Source: Bin107 sp965221655 (lineage in GTDB: Bacteria; UBA8248). From it: DNA of 64,000 nt. This document shows positions 17,559-26,915 of the stretch, piece by piece. The notes under the pieces were generated by a model. It was not told where the DNA came from, ran no database searches, and worked only from the letters and a program-made list of their open reading frames with translations. How positions within the stretch are numbered: position 1 is the first letter of the stretch; each line of letters opens with the position of its first letter. The stretch covers positions 806,001 through 870,000 of the forward strand of contig OZ244906.1 in assembly GCA_965221655.1 (NCBI GenBank), in the 5' to 3' direction. Position numbers and translations under genes: made by a program.

Positions 17559-18485
17559 TCAGTTTCTGAACGCGGGCCGCAGCCGCGCGATTCCTCTCCC
17601 GTAGACGAAACCCATGATCCCCTTCGGGGCATAGAGGATAATCAACACAATCAGCCCCCCCGAGACCAGTTTGTGGAAATGGGGAAAATGGGCCCAAGTA
17701 AACTCGGTGATGAGATACAGCGTCGTCGCCCCTATCACCGGTCCCCAAGCCGTTCCGCGCCCCCCCAAGATGCACATCAACACCATCTGGACGCTGAACA
17801 GGATGTTGAACACTGTCTCGGGGTCGATGTAGGTGATGTAGCGGGCGTAGATGCCCCCCACCACGCCCGGGAAGAACGCGCTCAGGACAAAGGCGAACAG
17901 TTTGTAGAGGGTGGTGTTCGTCCCCAGTGTGTCGGCCGCCGTTTCGTCCTCTCGAATCGAGATCAGGCGCAAGCCGAAGCGGCTCGATTCCAGCCACAGC
18001 ATCACGAGAAGAACCGAGAGTGCGACGCCTCCCATAGCGTAGTAGAGGGGCACGATTTGGCGCAGAATCGGCAGGGAAAGCCCCTCCGCTCCGCCCGTTA
18101 CGTTGTCGTAGACCGAAGCGACGATGGCCATCAGCTCGTTGAGCCCCAGCATGAAAATGGCGAAGAACGGTCCCCTGAGCCGCAGGCACAACAATCCCGT
18201 GGGTACGGCCAAGGCGGAGGTTCCCACACCCGCGAGGAGGGCGGCCGGCAGCCAGTGCGTTTCCCAGTTCGTTATCTGTAAGGCCGCCAGGTAGGCACCC
18301 ACTCCGAAGAACACCGCGTGGCCGAGCGACACGTAGCCCGTAAAGCCCGAGATGATGTTCCAACTGCTCGCCAGGGCGACGTACATGAAGATCAGAAGTG
18401 CCATCGAGATGAAATAGGGACCCGCGAACCAGGGGTAGAGGAAAAGGACGAGCAGTCCCGCTGCACCCACCGCACATTTCCCCAC
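17559..18485 (-). CDS. livM: branched-chain amino acid ABC transporter permease (LivM family)
   Basis: Second membrane permease of a Liv-type ABC importer, about 308 aa with 8-10 hydrophobic segments. The block 'ASSWNIISGFTGYVSLGHAVFFGVGAY' (about residues 40-66) is the LivM signature, and 'AADTLGTNTTLYKLFAFVLSAFF' contains the ATPase-coupling loop. There is no in-frame ATG at the N-terminus; GTG at 18485 or 18470 is the likely start, directly after the livH stop with AAGGTGGGG as ribosome site. The DapA-family lyase follows. No ATP-binding subunit genes adjoin it. Confidence 0.87.
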   Translation of the reverse strand: MGKCAVGAAGLLVLFLYPWFAGPYFISMALLIFMYVALASSWNIISGFTGYVSLGHAVFFGVGAYLAALQITNWETHWLPAALLAGVGTSALAVPTGLLCLRLRGPFFAIFMLGLNELMAIVASVYDNVTGGAEGLSLPILRQIVPLYYAMGGVALSVLLVMLWLESSRFGLRLISIREDETAADTLGTNTTLYKLFAFVLSAFFPGVVGGIYARYITYIDPETVFNILFSVQMVLMCILGGRGTAWGPVIGATTLYLITEFTWAHFPHFHKLVSGGLIVLIILYAPKGIMGFVYGRGIARLRPAFRN

Positions 18486-18487
18486 CT

Positions 18488-19366
18488 TCAGACGTCCCGG
18501 TGTCCCATGAGCCCAGTGGGGCGCAGCAACAACACGAGCAACAGGATGGCGAAGGAAATCGCTCCCCCGCCCTCGCCGCTGAGGTAGAGGCTGCCCACGC
18601 CCTCGGCAAGACCCAGGAGCATCCCGCCGGCCATCGCGCCCACCACGTGACCCATCCCGCCCAGGACGATGACGGTGAACGAACGCATCAGAAACGAATC
18701 GCCCATCTCGGGATAGATGGCGAACATGATGCTCGCCAGTACGCCCGCGGCTCCGCCCATCGCGCTCGCCAGCCCGAACGTCACGAGATAGACGCGCTTG
18801 ACGTAGATGCCGCAGATGGCCGCGAGGTCGTGCCCGTCGGCCGTAGCGCGGATGGCCTTGCCCATGCGGGAGAACTTGAGAAAGAAGTAGACGAGCGCGC
18901 TCAGGCAAAGTGCGAAGGCCGCCCCCACCACGCGCGGTTTGGGAAACACCAGAGAACCGTAGAGCCACGAACCCGACAGATAGGGTATGGCCTTGAAGTC
19001 GGTGGTCCACAACCATATCGCGATGTTTATGATACAGATGGAGACGCCGAAGGTAACCAGCAGGGAATTTGTTTCGATGTCCTCGACGACCTTCTCGACG
19101 ATGCCCTTCTCCAGCAGTGCTCCGACGCAGAACATGATCGGTGCGGCGAAGAGGATGGACACGAGCGGGCTCAAGCCCAGGAGATGAAACAACCAGAAGC
19201 TCACGTAGGCACCCAGCATGAGCATCTCGCCGTGAGAGACATTGATGACGTGCATCACGCCGAAGACCATCGTGAGCCCCAGAGCCAGCAGGGCGTAGAC
19301 CGCCCCCATCAGGATGCCGCTTATGACGGCTTGGGAGAGCATCAAGGGCATCGCTTCCAAACTCAC
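18488..19366 (-). CDS. livH: branched-chain amino acid ABC transporter permease (LivH family)
   Basis: First membrane permease of the Liv-type importer, 292 aa, with eight or so membrane helices. 'GLTMVFGVMHVINVSHGEMLMLGAY' (about residues 29-53) is the family signature, and 'AIRATADGHDLAAICGIYVKRVY' is the coupling region. It ends two bases ahead of the likely livM start, so the two are coupled. The livK gene is about 110 nt upstream, separated by a strong hairpin. Confidence 0.9.
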   Translation of the reverse strand: MSLEAMPLMLSQAVISGILMGAVYALLALGLTMVFGVMHVINVSHGEMLMLGAYVSFWLFHLLGLSPLVSILFAAPIMFCVGALLEKGIVEKVVEDIETNSLLVTFGVSICIINIAIWLWTTDFKAIPYLSGSWLYGSLVFPKPRVVGAAFALCLSALVYFFLKFSRMGKAIRATADGHDLAAICGIYVKRVYLVTFGLASAMGGAAGVLASIMFAIYPEMGDSFLMRSFTVIVLGGMGHVVGAMAGGMLLGLAEGVGSLYLSGEGGGAISFAILLLVLLLRPTGLMGHRDV

Positions 19367-19406
19367 GGCGTGCTTCTCCCCGTGTGTGTGTTCAGGGGCA
19401 TGCGAC

Positions 19407-19430
19407 CCCGCCCGGCTTATGCCGGGCGGG
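19407..19430 (-). terminator. hairpin between livK and livH (possible attenuator)
   Basis: A perfect 10-bp G+C stem (CCCGCCCGGC with GCCGGGCGGG) with a 4-nt loop lies 44 nt downstream of the livK stop. On the minus strand no T-run follows, so full termination is unlikely. A partial stop or 3'-end stabiliser would make the binding protein more abundant than the permeases, a common arrangement. Confidence 0.55.
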
Positions 19431-19474
19431 ATACCTTTTCCGGCGTCGTTTCTCTATGCCTCGGGCAAAGTGCC

Positions 19475-20692
19475 CTAGTTGCGGTCTTTCCACTTCGGCG
19501 TCGGGTAGACGAACTTGCCCGTGGCGACACTCTTTGGCCAGACGACGACCTTCTTCCCGTTTTGCCACTGGAATGCCGCCCACTCGTGGCCGATTTGCAT
19601 TCCCGTCCCGGGGTCCACGCGGAACTGTCCCGGCATCACGCTGTTGAAGCGCATCGTGGCGAGGGCATCGCGTATCTTCTTCCTGTCAAACGAACCGACC
19701 TTGTTCACCGCCTTCTCCATCGCCTGACCGACGATGTAGCCGTAGGCGACGTGGGCGTCGATGAAGCGCTCGTCCTTGTACTGCGCAAAATACTTCTTCA
19801 CGAATTCCTTGTTGCCCGGCGTGTTCATGAAGGGCTCCCAACCCGTGTAGCCGCTCACGAAGTTCGAATCCTGGCCCATACCCTTTTTCGAGCCGTATTC
19901 GTCGTAGGAGGCGCCCAGCATGACGTTGAGGTGACGCGGGTTCACGTCGAGTTCCTTGGCCTGTTTGGAGATCGCCAGCCCGTCGGGATAGTAGCCGAAC
20001 AGGCAGAGCACGTCGGGGTCGAGGCCTTTTGCCTTGAGCAGCAGGGAGGTGAAGTCGGTCGTCTTTGGAGGATATTTGTCCACAGAGAGCACCTTGAAGC
20101 CGAGTTTCTCGCTCAGTTTGCGTACCCCGCCCGCCAGCGAGGAGGGGTAGATGCTCGCCGAGTGGATGATGGCGATGGTGCTGGCGCCCCTCTCCTTCAG
20201 GAGCGAGAGGTTGCCGAGCAGGGCGTCGTTGTTCACCCGCATGACCTGGAAGAGGTATTTGTAGCCTCGCGAGAAAGGTTTGGAACTGCTCGAGCCGCCC
20301 GCGATCATCGGATAGCCGTACTTTTCCGTCACCGTGCTCGTCGCATAGGTAACCGGGCTGCTGAAGGGGCCGAAAATCATGTCCACCTTGTCGCGGTTGA
20401 TGAGACGCTCGACGAGCTTCGCCCCGGTAGTGGGGTTGCTCTCGTCGTCGTAGACTTTGAAAGTAACGGGGCGCCCCAAGAGACCTCCCTTCGCGTTCAC
20501 TTCCTTTTGCCACATCTCGTAGCCCCGCAGGGTGAGTTTGCCCGACTTCGACACCTTGCCCGTCAGGGCGATGGCCACCCCGATGACGAGGGGCTTCTGC
20601 GCCGCTTCGGCGGGAGTCGGGGAGAAGGCAACCCCCAGAGCAAACGCCAGCCCCACGGCAATGCAAAGCACTCGTTTTATGCGCACGCTCAT
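19475..20692 (-). CDS. livK: branched-chain amino acid-type ABC transporter substrate-binding protein
   Basis: Periplasmic type I solute-binding protein (LivK/amide-binding family), 405 aa. A signal peptide ends at 'PAEAA', then 'LVIGVAIALTGKVSKSG' (about residues 34-50) gives the first ligand-binding strand and loop, and 'DDESNPTTGAKLVERLI' the usual second element. GGGAGGGAAG precedes the ATG. It is the first gene of a minus-strand run livK-livH-livM-lyase. Ligands of this family include amino acids, amides, urea and aromatic acids, so leucine should not be assumed. Confidence 0.9.
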   Translation of the reverse strand: MSVRIKRVLCIAVGLAFALGVAFSPTPAEAAQKPLVIGVAIALTGKVSKSGKLTLRGYEMWQKEVNAKGGLLGRPVTFKVYDDESNPTTGAKLVERLINRDKVDMIFGPFSSPVTYATSTVTEKYGYPMIAGGSSSSKPFSRGYKYLFQVMRVNNDALLGNLSLLKERGASTIAIIHSASIYPSSLAGGVRKLSEKLGFKVLSVDKYPPKTTDFTSLLLKAKGLDPDVLCLFGYYPDGLAISKQAKELDVNPRHLNVMLGASYDEYGSKKGMGQDSNFVSGYTGWEPFMNTPGNKEFVKKYFAQYKDERFIDAHVAYGYIVGQAMEKAVNKVGSFDRKKIRDALATMRFNSVMPGQFRVDPGTGMQIGHEWAAFQWQNGKKVVVWPKSVATGKFVYPTPKWKDRN

Positions 20693-21135
20693 TCTCTTCC
20701 CTCCCTGTGGCGGGTCCGCGCACCGGCGGCCCTATAGAGAACAGACAAGGTTTCCTCGCCGGAAACCAGTATATGCCCTCGTACGCATTTCTTTCGCACA
20801 ACGGCTACGGGCGAAGCACGGAGGTCTCGTCCGCGGCGCAGGCGCATCGTCTCGTGCGGGAGATTTACAGGTTCCGGAAAACTGGTCGTGCGAGAGAAAT
20901 CCATTAGCGAACCCCCATGGCATGGGGTCATATTGGTGCCCGGCTCTCTCATGTAGAAATGCTCGTTCACAGTCTCTCCGCCGGGGTGCCGCCTGTCAAG
21001 TGCACTGCCCCACCAAAACCGTGCGCCGGGAACACGCCTGCCCCGCCCGACTGCGCACCCATGCCCGCCACGGAGCAGAGGAGACGGCCTTGCGCGGGCG
21101 CATCCAACTTTGCGCGTGTTCTCGCAGGTGTTAGG
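20693..21135. promoter_or_regulatory. 443-nt divergent intergenic region with an inverted repeat
   Basis: Between divergent livK and the MFS gene I see no protein gene. The clearest element is a perfect inverted repeat, GGTTTCC and GGAAACC with a 5-nt spacer at 20749-20767, about 60 nt ahead of livK. A TATAGG hexamer (minus strand, 20736-20731) next to it could be a -10 box, without a clear -35. The repeat could be the operator of a regulator controlling livK. The remaining 370 nt show nothing recognisable. Confidence 0.4.
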
Positions 21136-22401
21136 ATGGAGGCGTCACTCATCTCCACCTCCACAACGCAGGGAAGAGGCGAGACCTTGAAGAACTGGCG
21201 ACTGCTCACCCTGCTCACGACAGGCCACGCTTTTGAGCACTGGTACCAGGGCGTTCTGGGGCCCGTCATCCCCTACATGACACAAGACCTGGGGCTTACG
21301 CTGACCCAGGTCGGCCTCCTCTTCACGGGCAGGGCCGTGATGAGCGCCTTCAGCAGCGTGGGCACGGGCGTCCTCATCGACACCTACGGCGGCGGAAAGT
21401 GGATGCTCGTCGGGTGCATGGCCTTCGCCGCGCTGTTCTACGGAGGAGCAGGGTTTTCCACCAGTTTCCTCACCCTCGCTCCGCTTATCTGGCTGAGTGG
21501 CCTCGCGACGCATACCTGGCATCCACCCGCCATGGGCTTGTTGGGAATGCGTTTTGCCAGCCGTAAGGGTTTTGCGCTGGGCGTGCACGGAACGGGTGCG
21601 AACCTGGGGCAGACGCTTGCTCCCATCATCGCCGGTTTCCTGCTGCTCGTCATGAGTTGGCGCGGGGTGTTGCTGGTCAACACCCTGCCCCTGCTGACGA
21701 CGGCCCTGCTCCTGTGCGTCTGTCTCGAACCTTTCCGGCTGAGCGCCAAGCCCGGGGCCGGCGCCTCCGCCGCGCCGGGGGGATTCATGAACGCGCTCAT
21801 CAAGAACCCGGGAATCATGGGCGCGTGCGTGTTTTCGGGCGTGCGCACCCTGGCCCACAACGTGATCGCTGTGTTTCTCCCCATTCTCCTGGTGCGCAAA
21901 TACGGCGTAGGGCCAGGAGTGCTGGGCGTCGCGCTGGGGATATATTCCGCGGCGTCTATTTTCCCTGAGACGCTCGTGGGTTACCTCTCGGACAAGATGT
22001 CGAGAAAACTGATTCTCCTGCTCGGAATCGCCATGGGCGGAGCCGCCCTCTGGGCGATCCCCCACGCGGGGACGGGCGCGCTCCTCTACGTCTGCATCGC
22101 GGGAGTGGGCGCCTTTTTGATTTCGATGCGTTCGGCCATTTTCGCCTATGGCTTTGAGGTCAGTCCGCCCGAACTCGCGGGCAGCGTGGTGGGCGTCATC
22201 TTCACCGCGAATCAGATGTTCGTCGGCGCGGGATTGTTCCTGCTCGGCATACTGGCCGACGCACGCGGGCTGGAGGTCGTCTTCGGCATCATGGGGCTGG
22301 CGTGTTTGGCAAGCCTCGTCGCCTTCATCTGGCTGCCCGCCACGGAGACGAAGGCGGAGATGGGCCGCGCGGTGGCCGACCCGGCCGACCCGGCGCATTA
22401 G
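21136..22401 (+). CDS. major facilitator superfamily transporter
   Basis: Twelve-helix MFS carrier of about 421 aa. Typical features are the early 'FEHWYQGVLGPVIPYMTQDLG' helix/loop, 'SSVGTGVLIDTYGGGKWML' near the A-motif position, and the second-half 'VGYLSDKMSRKLILLLG', a good A-motif repeat. The ATG at 21136 is used here. A TTG at 21187 with GAGG ahead also fits and would remove an odd polar N-terminus. It ends 16 nt before glnE, so they may share a transcript. The substrate is not predictable. Confidence 0.85.
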   Translation: MEASLISTSTTQGRGETLKNWRLLTLLTTGHAFEHWYQGVLGPVIPYMTQDLGLTLTQVGLLFTGRAVMSAFSSVGTGVLIDTYGGGKWMLVGCMAFAALFYGGAGFSTSFLTLAPLIWLSGLATHTWHPPAMGLLGMRFASRKGFALGVHGTGANLGQTLAPIIAGFLLLVMSWRGVLLVNTLPLLTTALLLCVCLEPFRLSAKPGAGASAAPGGFMNALIKNPGIMGACVFSGVRTLAHNVIAVFLPILLVRKYGVGPGVLGVALGIYSAASIFPETLVGYLSDKMSRKLILLLGIAMGGAALWAIPHAGTGALLYVCIAGVGAFLISMRSAIFAYGFEVSPPELAGSVVGVIFTANQMFVGAGLFLLGILADARGLEVVFGIMGLACLASLVAFIWLPATETKAEMGRAVADPADPAH

Positions 22402-22417
22402 TTACAGGAGGCGCAAC

Positions 22418-25400
22418 GTGACAACAAGCATTCTCGACCATCCCGGCTTTTCACATATAGAGAGGCTGCTCGCGGGCGGCGCGCCGACTCCCGCTGCGCG
22501 GGGGCTGCTGGGCGACATCGGCGTCAGCGACGCGGTGGGCATTCTGCGCACCCTGCAATCCCTCGCCTTGCACCCCGCCTTCCCGCGCGAGAACGCGGAG
22601 TTTCTGGCGCAGCTCCTCACCTCGCTGCGGGACACCTTCGACCCCGAGCGGGCGCTGAGCAACTTTGAGCGCATACTCGCCGACCGCGACGATGCAAACA
22701 CCCTGCTCAAGGCCCTCAACCGATCGGACGAGCGGCGCGCCGAGTTCTTCGCCCTCGCGGGAGGGAGCCAGTTCCTCATCGAGACGATTCGCAGGCATCC
22801 GCGCTTTTTGGACTGGCTTCTGCACCCCAAAGCCCTGAGCGCGACGCGCACGAAGGAGAAGATGCAGGCGGAGCTGTGGCGCTGGGTGCGCGAGAGCCGC
22901 GACACCCCCAACGGACCCGAGAACGCCATGCGCCGCTTCCGCCAGCGCGAGTACCTGAAAATCGCCGTCCTCGACCTCATGCGGCGAGCGTCGTTGCAGG
23001 AGACGACGGCCGACCTTTCCCGCCTTGCGGACGTTTGCCTCGAAGTGGCGGTGCGCGTCGCGCGGCAAGAACTCGAGGAGAGATACGGAAAACCCCGCTA
23101 TCAGGACGCGAACGGGCGGTGGCGCAACACGGAGTTCAGCGTCATCGGCCTGGGCAAGCTCGGGGGACTCGAGCTCAACTTCAGCTCGGACATCGACGTG
23201 CTCTTCGTCTACACCTCCGACGAGGGGCGCACCACCGGCGTCGTCGATGCACTGCGGGGGCACGTGAAGCGCGAAATTACCAACCACGAGTTTTTCGCCC
23301 ACCTCGCGCGGCGCGTCATATCCCTCATGGCGAAGAACACCGAAGAAGGCCACGTCTTCCGCATCGACACGCGCCTGCGCCCCGAGGGCGCACAAGGAGC
23401 GCTCGCCTATTCGCTCCGAAGCTGCGAGGTCTACTACGAATCCTGGGGCGAGACGTGGGAGCGGCAAGCCTTCATCAAGGCGCGCCACTGCGCGGGGTCC
23501 GCGGCCCTGAGCGAGACCTTTATGGAGATGATCCGCCCTTTCGTCTACCGGCGCACCATGGACCTCAGCGTCATCGCGGAGATCGGCAGGATCAAAGAGC
23601 GCATCAACCGACAGCTCAAGGGCGCGGACGCGGCGACGCGCAACGTGAAGCTCGGCGAGGGCGGCATCCGCGAGATCGAGTTCATCGCCCAAGGGCTCCA
23701 GCTCATCTACGGCGGACGCGAGACCCTGCTCCAAAACCCGAGCACGCTCGAGGCGCTCTCCATCATCAAAGCACTCGGTCTTCTGCCCGCCGAGGAGTGC
23801 GAGCAGCTCGCCCATGCCTACGTGTTCTTGCGAGACGCCGAGCACCGCGTACAGGTGACCCACGGGCTGCAAACCCACGAAATTCCCAACGACGAGAAGA
23901 GCCTCGCCGTCCTGGCGCGCAAGATGGACTGTGCGACGACCGCGGAATTTCAGGCACGGCTCGCCCACCACCAGGGCAACGTATCGCATATCTTTGAAAA
24001 TATGTTCCGGGGCGAAGAACCCGACGAGCAGGCCCCGGCACACACCCTGGGTGACTCGCTCGCCGCCGATGATTTGACCCCTTACAATTTCCGGGACCCC
24101 GAGAACGTGAGCGTCCACCTGCGCCTTCTGCGCAACGGGGCGGCCCTTGAGCACGTAAGCGCCAAGGCCAAGCGTATTTTCGACGAGCTTCTCCCCCGCA
24201 TACTCGACCAGACCCTCGACCTCCCCGAGCCCGACCGGGCCATCACGCACCTCAACCAGTTCGTGGAAAAGGGGGGCGGGCGCGAATCCATCCTCGGGTT
24301 CTTGGCCGAGCAGCAAGAATCGCTCGACATCCTCCTCAAGTTGTTCGCCTCGAGCGACTACCTCTCCCAGATCCTTGTCGAACAACCCGGCCTGCTCGAG
24401 ACCCTCTTTCAGACCGAAACCATCTCCCGGCCCCGCTCCGAGGAGACGCTCACGGAAGGAATGGAGAAGATCGTCGGCTCGCAGGTGTCTTCCGAGGAGA
24501 AATTCAACCGCTTAAACCATCTCAAGCGCAGCGAAGAGCTCGCAATAGGCGTGCGAAGCATCATTGGCGCGGCGGACATTCTCGAAACCCTCGCCGACCT
24601 CTCCACCCTTGCGCGCACGACGCTCGGGAGCGGCTACGAGATAGTCCGCGCGGACTTGCGCGCGCTCTACGGCGACCCGATAGAGTCTGAGACGGGCGAG
24701 GAGGCGGGCTTCGCCGTTATCGGGCTGGGCAAGCTCGGGAGCGCGGAGATGAACTACGGCTCGGATTTGGACGTCGTGTTCGTCTACAGCGGCCCCGGCA
24801 ACACAAGCGGGCAAGTCGACGGCAAACCCTCGCGCTACAAGTCCGTCTCGAACCATGAGTTCTTCATCAAGCTGGCCACCCGCCTGCGCGACGGCCTCTC
24901 TGCGGCGAGCGGGCGCGAGCGCACGTACGAGATGGATTTGCGCCTGCGTCCCGAAGGGGCGAAAGGTGCACTGGTAGTGCCGATCGACGTCTTCGGAGAT
25001 TACTTCAAGGAACGCGCGGAAATATGGGAAAGACAAGCCCTTACACGTTCAAGCTACACTACGGGTTCAGAAGCCTTCGGTGCGCGCTTCATGCGGCTCG
25101 TCGAAGAATTCGTCTACGAGAAAGCCCCGCCCGAGGACCTCGCCGGACAGGTGCAGCACATGCGCAGGCGCATCGAAACGGAGCTCTCTCGCCACGACGA
25201 GCGCATCATGGACATCAAGCTCGGCCCCGGAGGCATCATCGACATCGAGTTCCTGACACAGTATCTCCTGATTGGCAACGGAGGCGAACGCCCAGAAATT
25301 CGGGTTCCGAACACCTACCGCGCCCTGCAGGCCCTGAACGAAGCAGGCATATTGAGCGATGCGGACAAAGACGCCCTGCTCGACGCCTATCGGTTCCTGC

Positions 25401-25609
25401 GCCTTCTCGAAAACCGCCTGCGCATCGGCAATTCGCAGTCCATCAATATATTCGTGCGCACACAGGACGCAATGGAAATGTTGGCGCGGCGCATGCACTT
25501 GGTGGATGATATGGAGGGAAGCGCCAACGCCAAGCTACTGGCCATGTACGAGGCGAAAACGCGCCGCGTGCGGGAGATATACGAGAAAATCGTGGACGAA
25601 AAATCCTAG
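22418..25609 (+). CDS. glnE: bifunctional glutamine synthetase adenylyltransferase/deadenylase
   Basis: GlnE adds and removes AMP on a Tyr of glutamine synthetase according to nitrogen status. The GTG at 22418 follows AGGAGGCG and gives 1063 aa, slightly longer than typical. Both nucleotidyltransferase domains are intact: 'GLGKLGGLELNFSSDIDV' near residue 245 (deadenylase side) and 'GLGKLGSAEMNYGSDLDV' near 770 (adenylylase side), each with the G..G and SDxD metal motif. 'RIDTRLRPEG' and 'EMDLRLRPEGAKG' are the matching downstream motifs. No PII gene is nearby. The glutamine synthetase at 54753 lacks the target Tyr, so another glnA should exist. Confidence 0.96.
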   Translation: MTTSILDHPGFSHIERLLAGGAPTPAARGLLGDIGVSDAVGILRTLQSLALHPAFPRENAEFLAQLLTSLRDTFDPERALSNFERILADRDDANTLLKALNRSDERRAEFFALAGGSQFLIETIRRHPRFLDWLLHPKALSATRTKEKMQAELWRWVRESRDTPNGPENAMRRFRQREYLKIAVLDLMRRASLQETTADLSRLADVCLEVAVRVARQELEERYGKPRYQDANGRWRNTEFSVIGLGKLGGLELNFSSDIDVLFVYTSDEGRTTGVVDALRGHVKREITNHEFFAHLARRVISLMAKNTEEGHVFRIDTRLRPEGAQGALAYSLRSCEVYYESWGETWERQAFIKARHCAGSAALSETFMEMIRPFVYRRTMDLSVIAEIGRIKERINRQLKGADAATRNVKLGEGGIREIEFIAQGLQLIYGGRETLLQNPSTLEALSIIKALGLLPAEECEQLAHAYVFLRDAEHRVQVTHGLQTHEIPNDEKSLAVLARKMDCATTAEFQARLAHHQGNVSHIFENMFRGEEPDEQAPAHTLGDSLAADDLTPYNFRDPENVSVHLRLLRNGAALEHVSAKAKRIFDELLPRILDQTLDLPEPDRAITHLNQFVEKGGGRESILGFLAEQQESLDILLKLFASSDYLSQILVEQPGLLETLFQTETISRPRSEETLTEGMEKIVGSQVSSEEKFNRLNHLKRSEELAIGVRSIIGAADILETLADLSTLARTTLGSGYEIVRADLRALYGDPIESETGEEAGFAVIGLGKLGSAEMNYGSDLDVVFVYSGPGNTSGQVDGKPSRYKSVSNHEFFIKLATRLRDGLSAASGRERTYEMDLRLRPEGAKGALVVPIDVFGDYFKERAEIWERQALTRSSYTTGSEAFGARFMRLVEEFVYEKAPPEDLAGQVQHMRRRIETELSRHDERIMDIKLGPGGIIDIEFLTQYLLIGNGGERPEIRVPNTYRALQALNEAGILSDADKDALLDAYRFLRLLENRLRIGNSQSINIFVRTQDAMEMLARRMHLVDDMEGSANAKLLAMYEAKTRRVREIYEKIVDEKS

Positions 25610-25651
25610 CCACCCTGCGGCGCGTTCCAGCGGCAAGACGGAGGAGTTTCG

Positions 25652-26875
25652 TTGTTCATCAACCCCGAGCGTTTTCGACGCTCCATGGAGGAGATGGCCG
25701 CCGTCGGAGCGACGGCGGGAGGAGGCGTGAACCGCCTCGCCCTCTCCGCCGAAGACAAGCAAGCGCGGGACCTCCTCGCCCGCTGGGTCCGCGAGGAAGG
25801 TCTCGATTTACGGATTGACGAGATGGGTAACATGTTCGCCAGACGCCCGGGCCGCGAAGACGCCGCCCACCCCGTCATGGCTGGCAGCCACCTCGACAGC
25901 GTGCCCTACGGCGGGCGTTTCGACGGTTCGCTCGGCGTGCTGGCGGCCCTGGAAGCCGTCCGCGTATTGAACGAGGCAGGCACAGCCACCAGACGACCGG
26001 TGGAACTCGTCAACTGGACGAACGAAGAGGGTCCCCGCTTCCCTCCTTCCATGATGGGGAGCGGCGTTTTTGCAGACGCGATATCGCGTGATGCGGCCTA
26101 CGAAACGCGCGACGCGGACGGGGCGCGTTTCGCGGAAGAGCTCGAGCGCATCGGTTACCGAGGAGACCTGCCCTGCACTCCCCGGCCGATTGCGGCGTAT
26201 CTGGAACTTCACATCGAGCAAGGCCCCGCTCTGGTGGACGAGGGAACGCAGGTGGGGGTGGTGGAAGGAATTTTCGGCCTCACCTGGCTGCGCGTGACGA
26301 TGAGGGGCGAGCGCGACCACGCGGGACCCACCCCCATGCACGTGCGTCGCGACGCCCTGGTCGGGGCCGCACGAACGATTGCGGCCATCCGGGAGATACC
26401 CGCTGAAATTCACCCTGATTTCGTGGCGACGGTGGGCGAAGTCTCCGTGTCGCCCAACGCGATCAACGTCATACCCGGGCAGGTTTCGTTTTCCGTCGAT
26501 TTTCGTCACAGCGCACCCGAAAGCCTCGCGCGCGCGCGCGCACTCGTGGTCGAGGCTGCGACGCGCGAGGCGGAGAGAGAAAACCTGGACCTCTCCTTTG
26601 AAGAAGTGGGTTCATCGACCCCCATGGCGTTCGACGAGGGGGTGTTGCGCATCATCGAAGCCTTGTGCGACGAAGGGAACTACGCCCACAGGCGCATGTG
26701 GAGCGCGGCCGGCCACGATGCGCGCTACGCGGCGGAACTCGGCCCCACGGCCATGATTTTCGTGCCCTGTGTCGCCGGGAAGAGCCACTCCGAAGAAGAG
26801 GACATGGACTGGGAAGACGCCTACAGGGGCTGCGACGTGCTGGCGCGCACACTGGCCAAGCTGGCCGATTCCTGA
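25652..26875 (+). CDS. M20-family amidase (hydantoinase/carbamoylase type)
   Basis: Zinc-dependent M20 amidohydrolase, 407 aa, of the N-carbamoyl-L-amino-acid hydrolase/allantoate amidohydrolase group. The metal site is visible: 'GSHLDSVPYGGRFDGSLGVLA' (His and bridging Asp, about residues 76-96), 'NWTNEEGPRF' (catalytic Glu pair near 130), 'ELHIEQGP' (His near 189) and a late His near 355. A dimerisation domain lies between. The start is TTG at 25652 with GGAGGAG upstream. With the following polysaccharide deacetylase it may handle an amide or N-carbamoyl compound. The exact substrate is unknown. Confidence 0.9.
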   Translation: MFINPERFRRSMEEMAAVGATAGGGVNRLALSAEDKQARDLLARWVREEGLDLRIDEMGNMFARRPGREDAAHPVMAGSHLDSVPYGGRFDGSLGVLAALEAVRVLNEAGTATRRPVELVNWTNEEGPRFPPSMMGSGVFADAISRDAAYETRDADGARFAEELERIGYRGDLPCTPRPIAAYLELHIEQGPALVDEGTQVGVVEGIFGLTWLRVTMRGERDHAGPTPMHVRRDALVGAARTIAAIREIPAEIHPDFVATVGEVSVSPNAINVIPGQVSFSVDFRHSAPESLARARALVVEAATREAERENLDLSFEEVGSSTPMAFDEGVLRIIEALCDEGNYAHRRMWSAAGHDARYAAELGPTAMIFVPCVAGKSHSEEEDMDWEDAYRGCDVLARTLAKLADS

Positions 26876-26915
26876 ACCTGTAATTTTCACGCACGATGAA
26901 CCAGAGGGGAACGCG

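Noticed and set aside
15489..18281. 930-codon plus-strand frame across gntR, the lyase and livM
   Set aside because: It spans three well-supported minus-strand genes and their spacers; its translation is Arg/Pro-rich with no recognisable domains.
22451..24385. 644-codon minus-strand open frame opposite glnE
   Set aside because: It mirrors the G+C-rich codon pattern of glnE, has no family-like motifs, and glnE is certain.
26520..26540. GCGCGCGC run as a recombination or Z-DNA site
   Set aside because: It is short and lies within the conserved coding sequence of the M20 amidase, explained by Ala-Arg codons.
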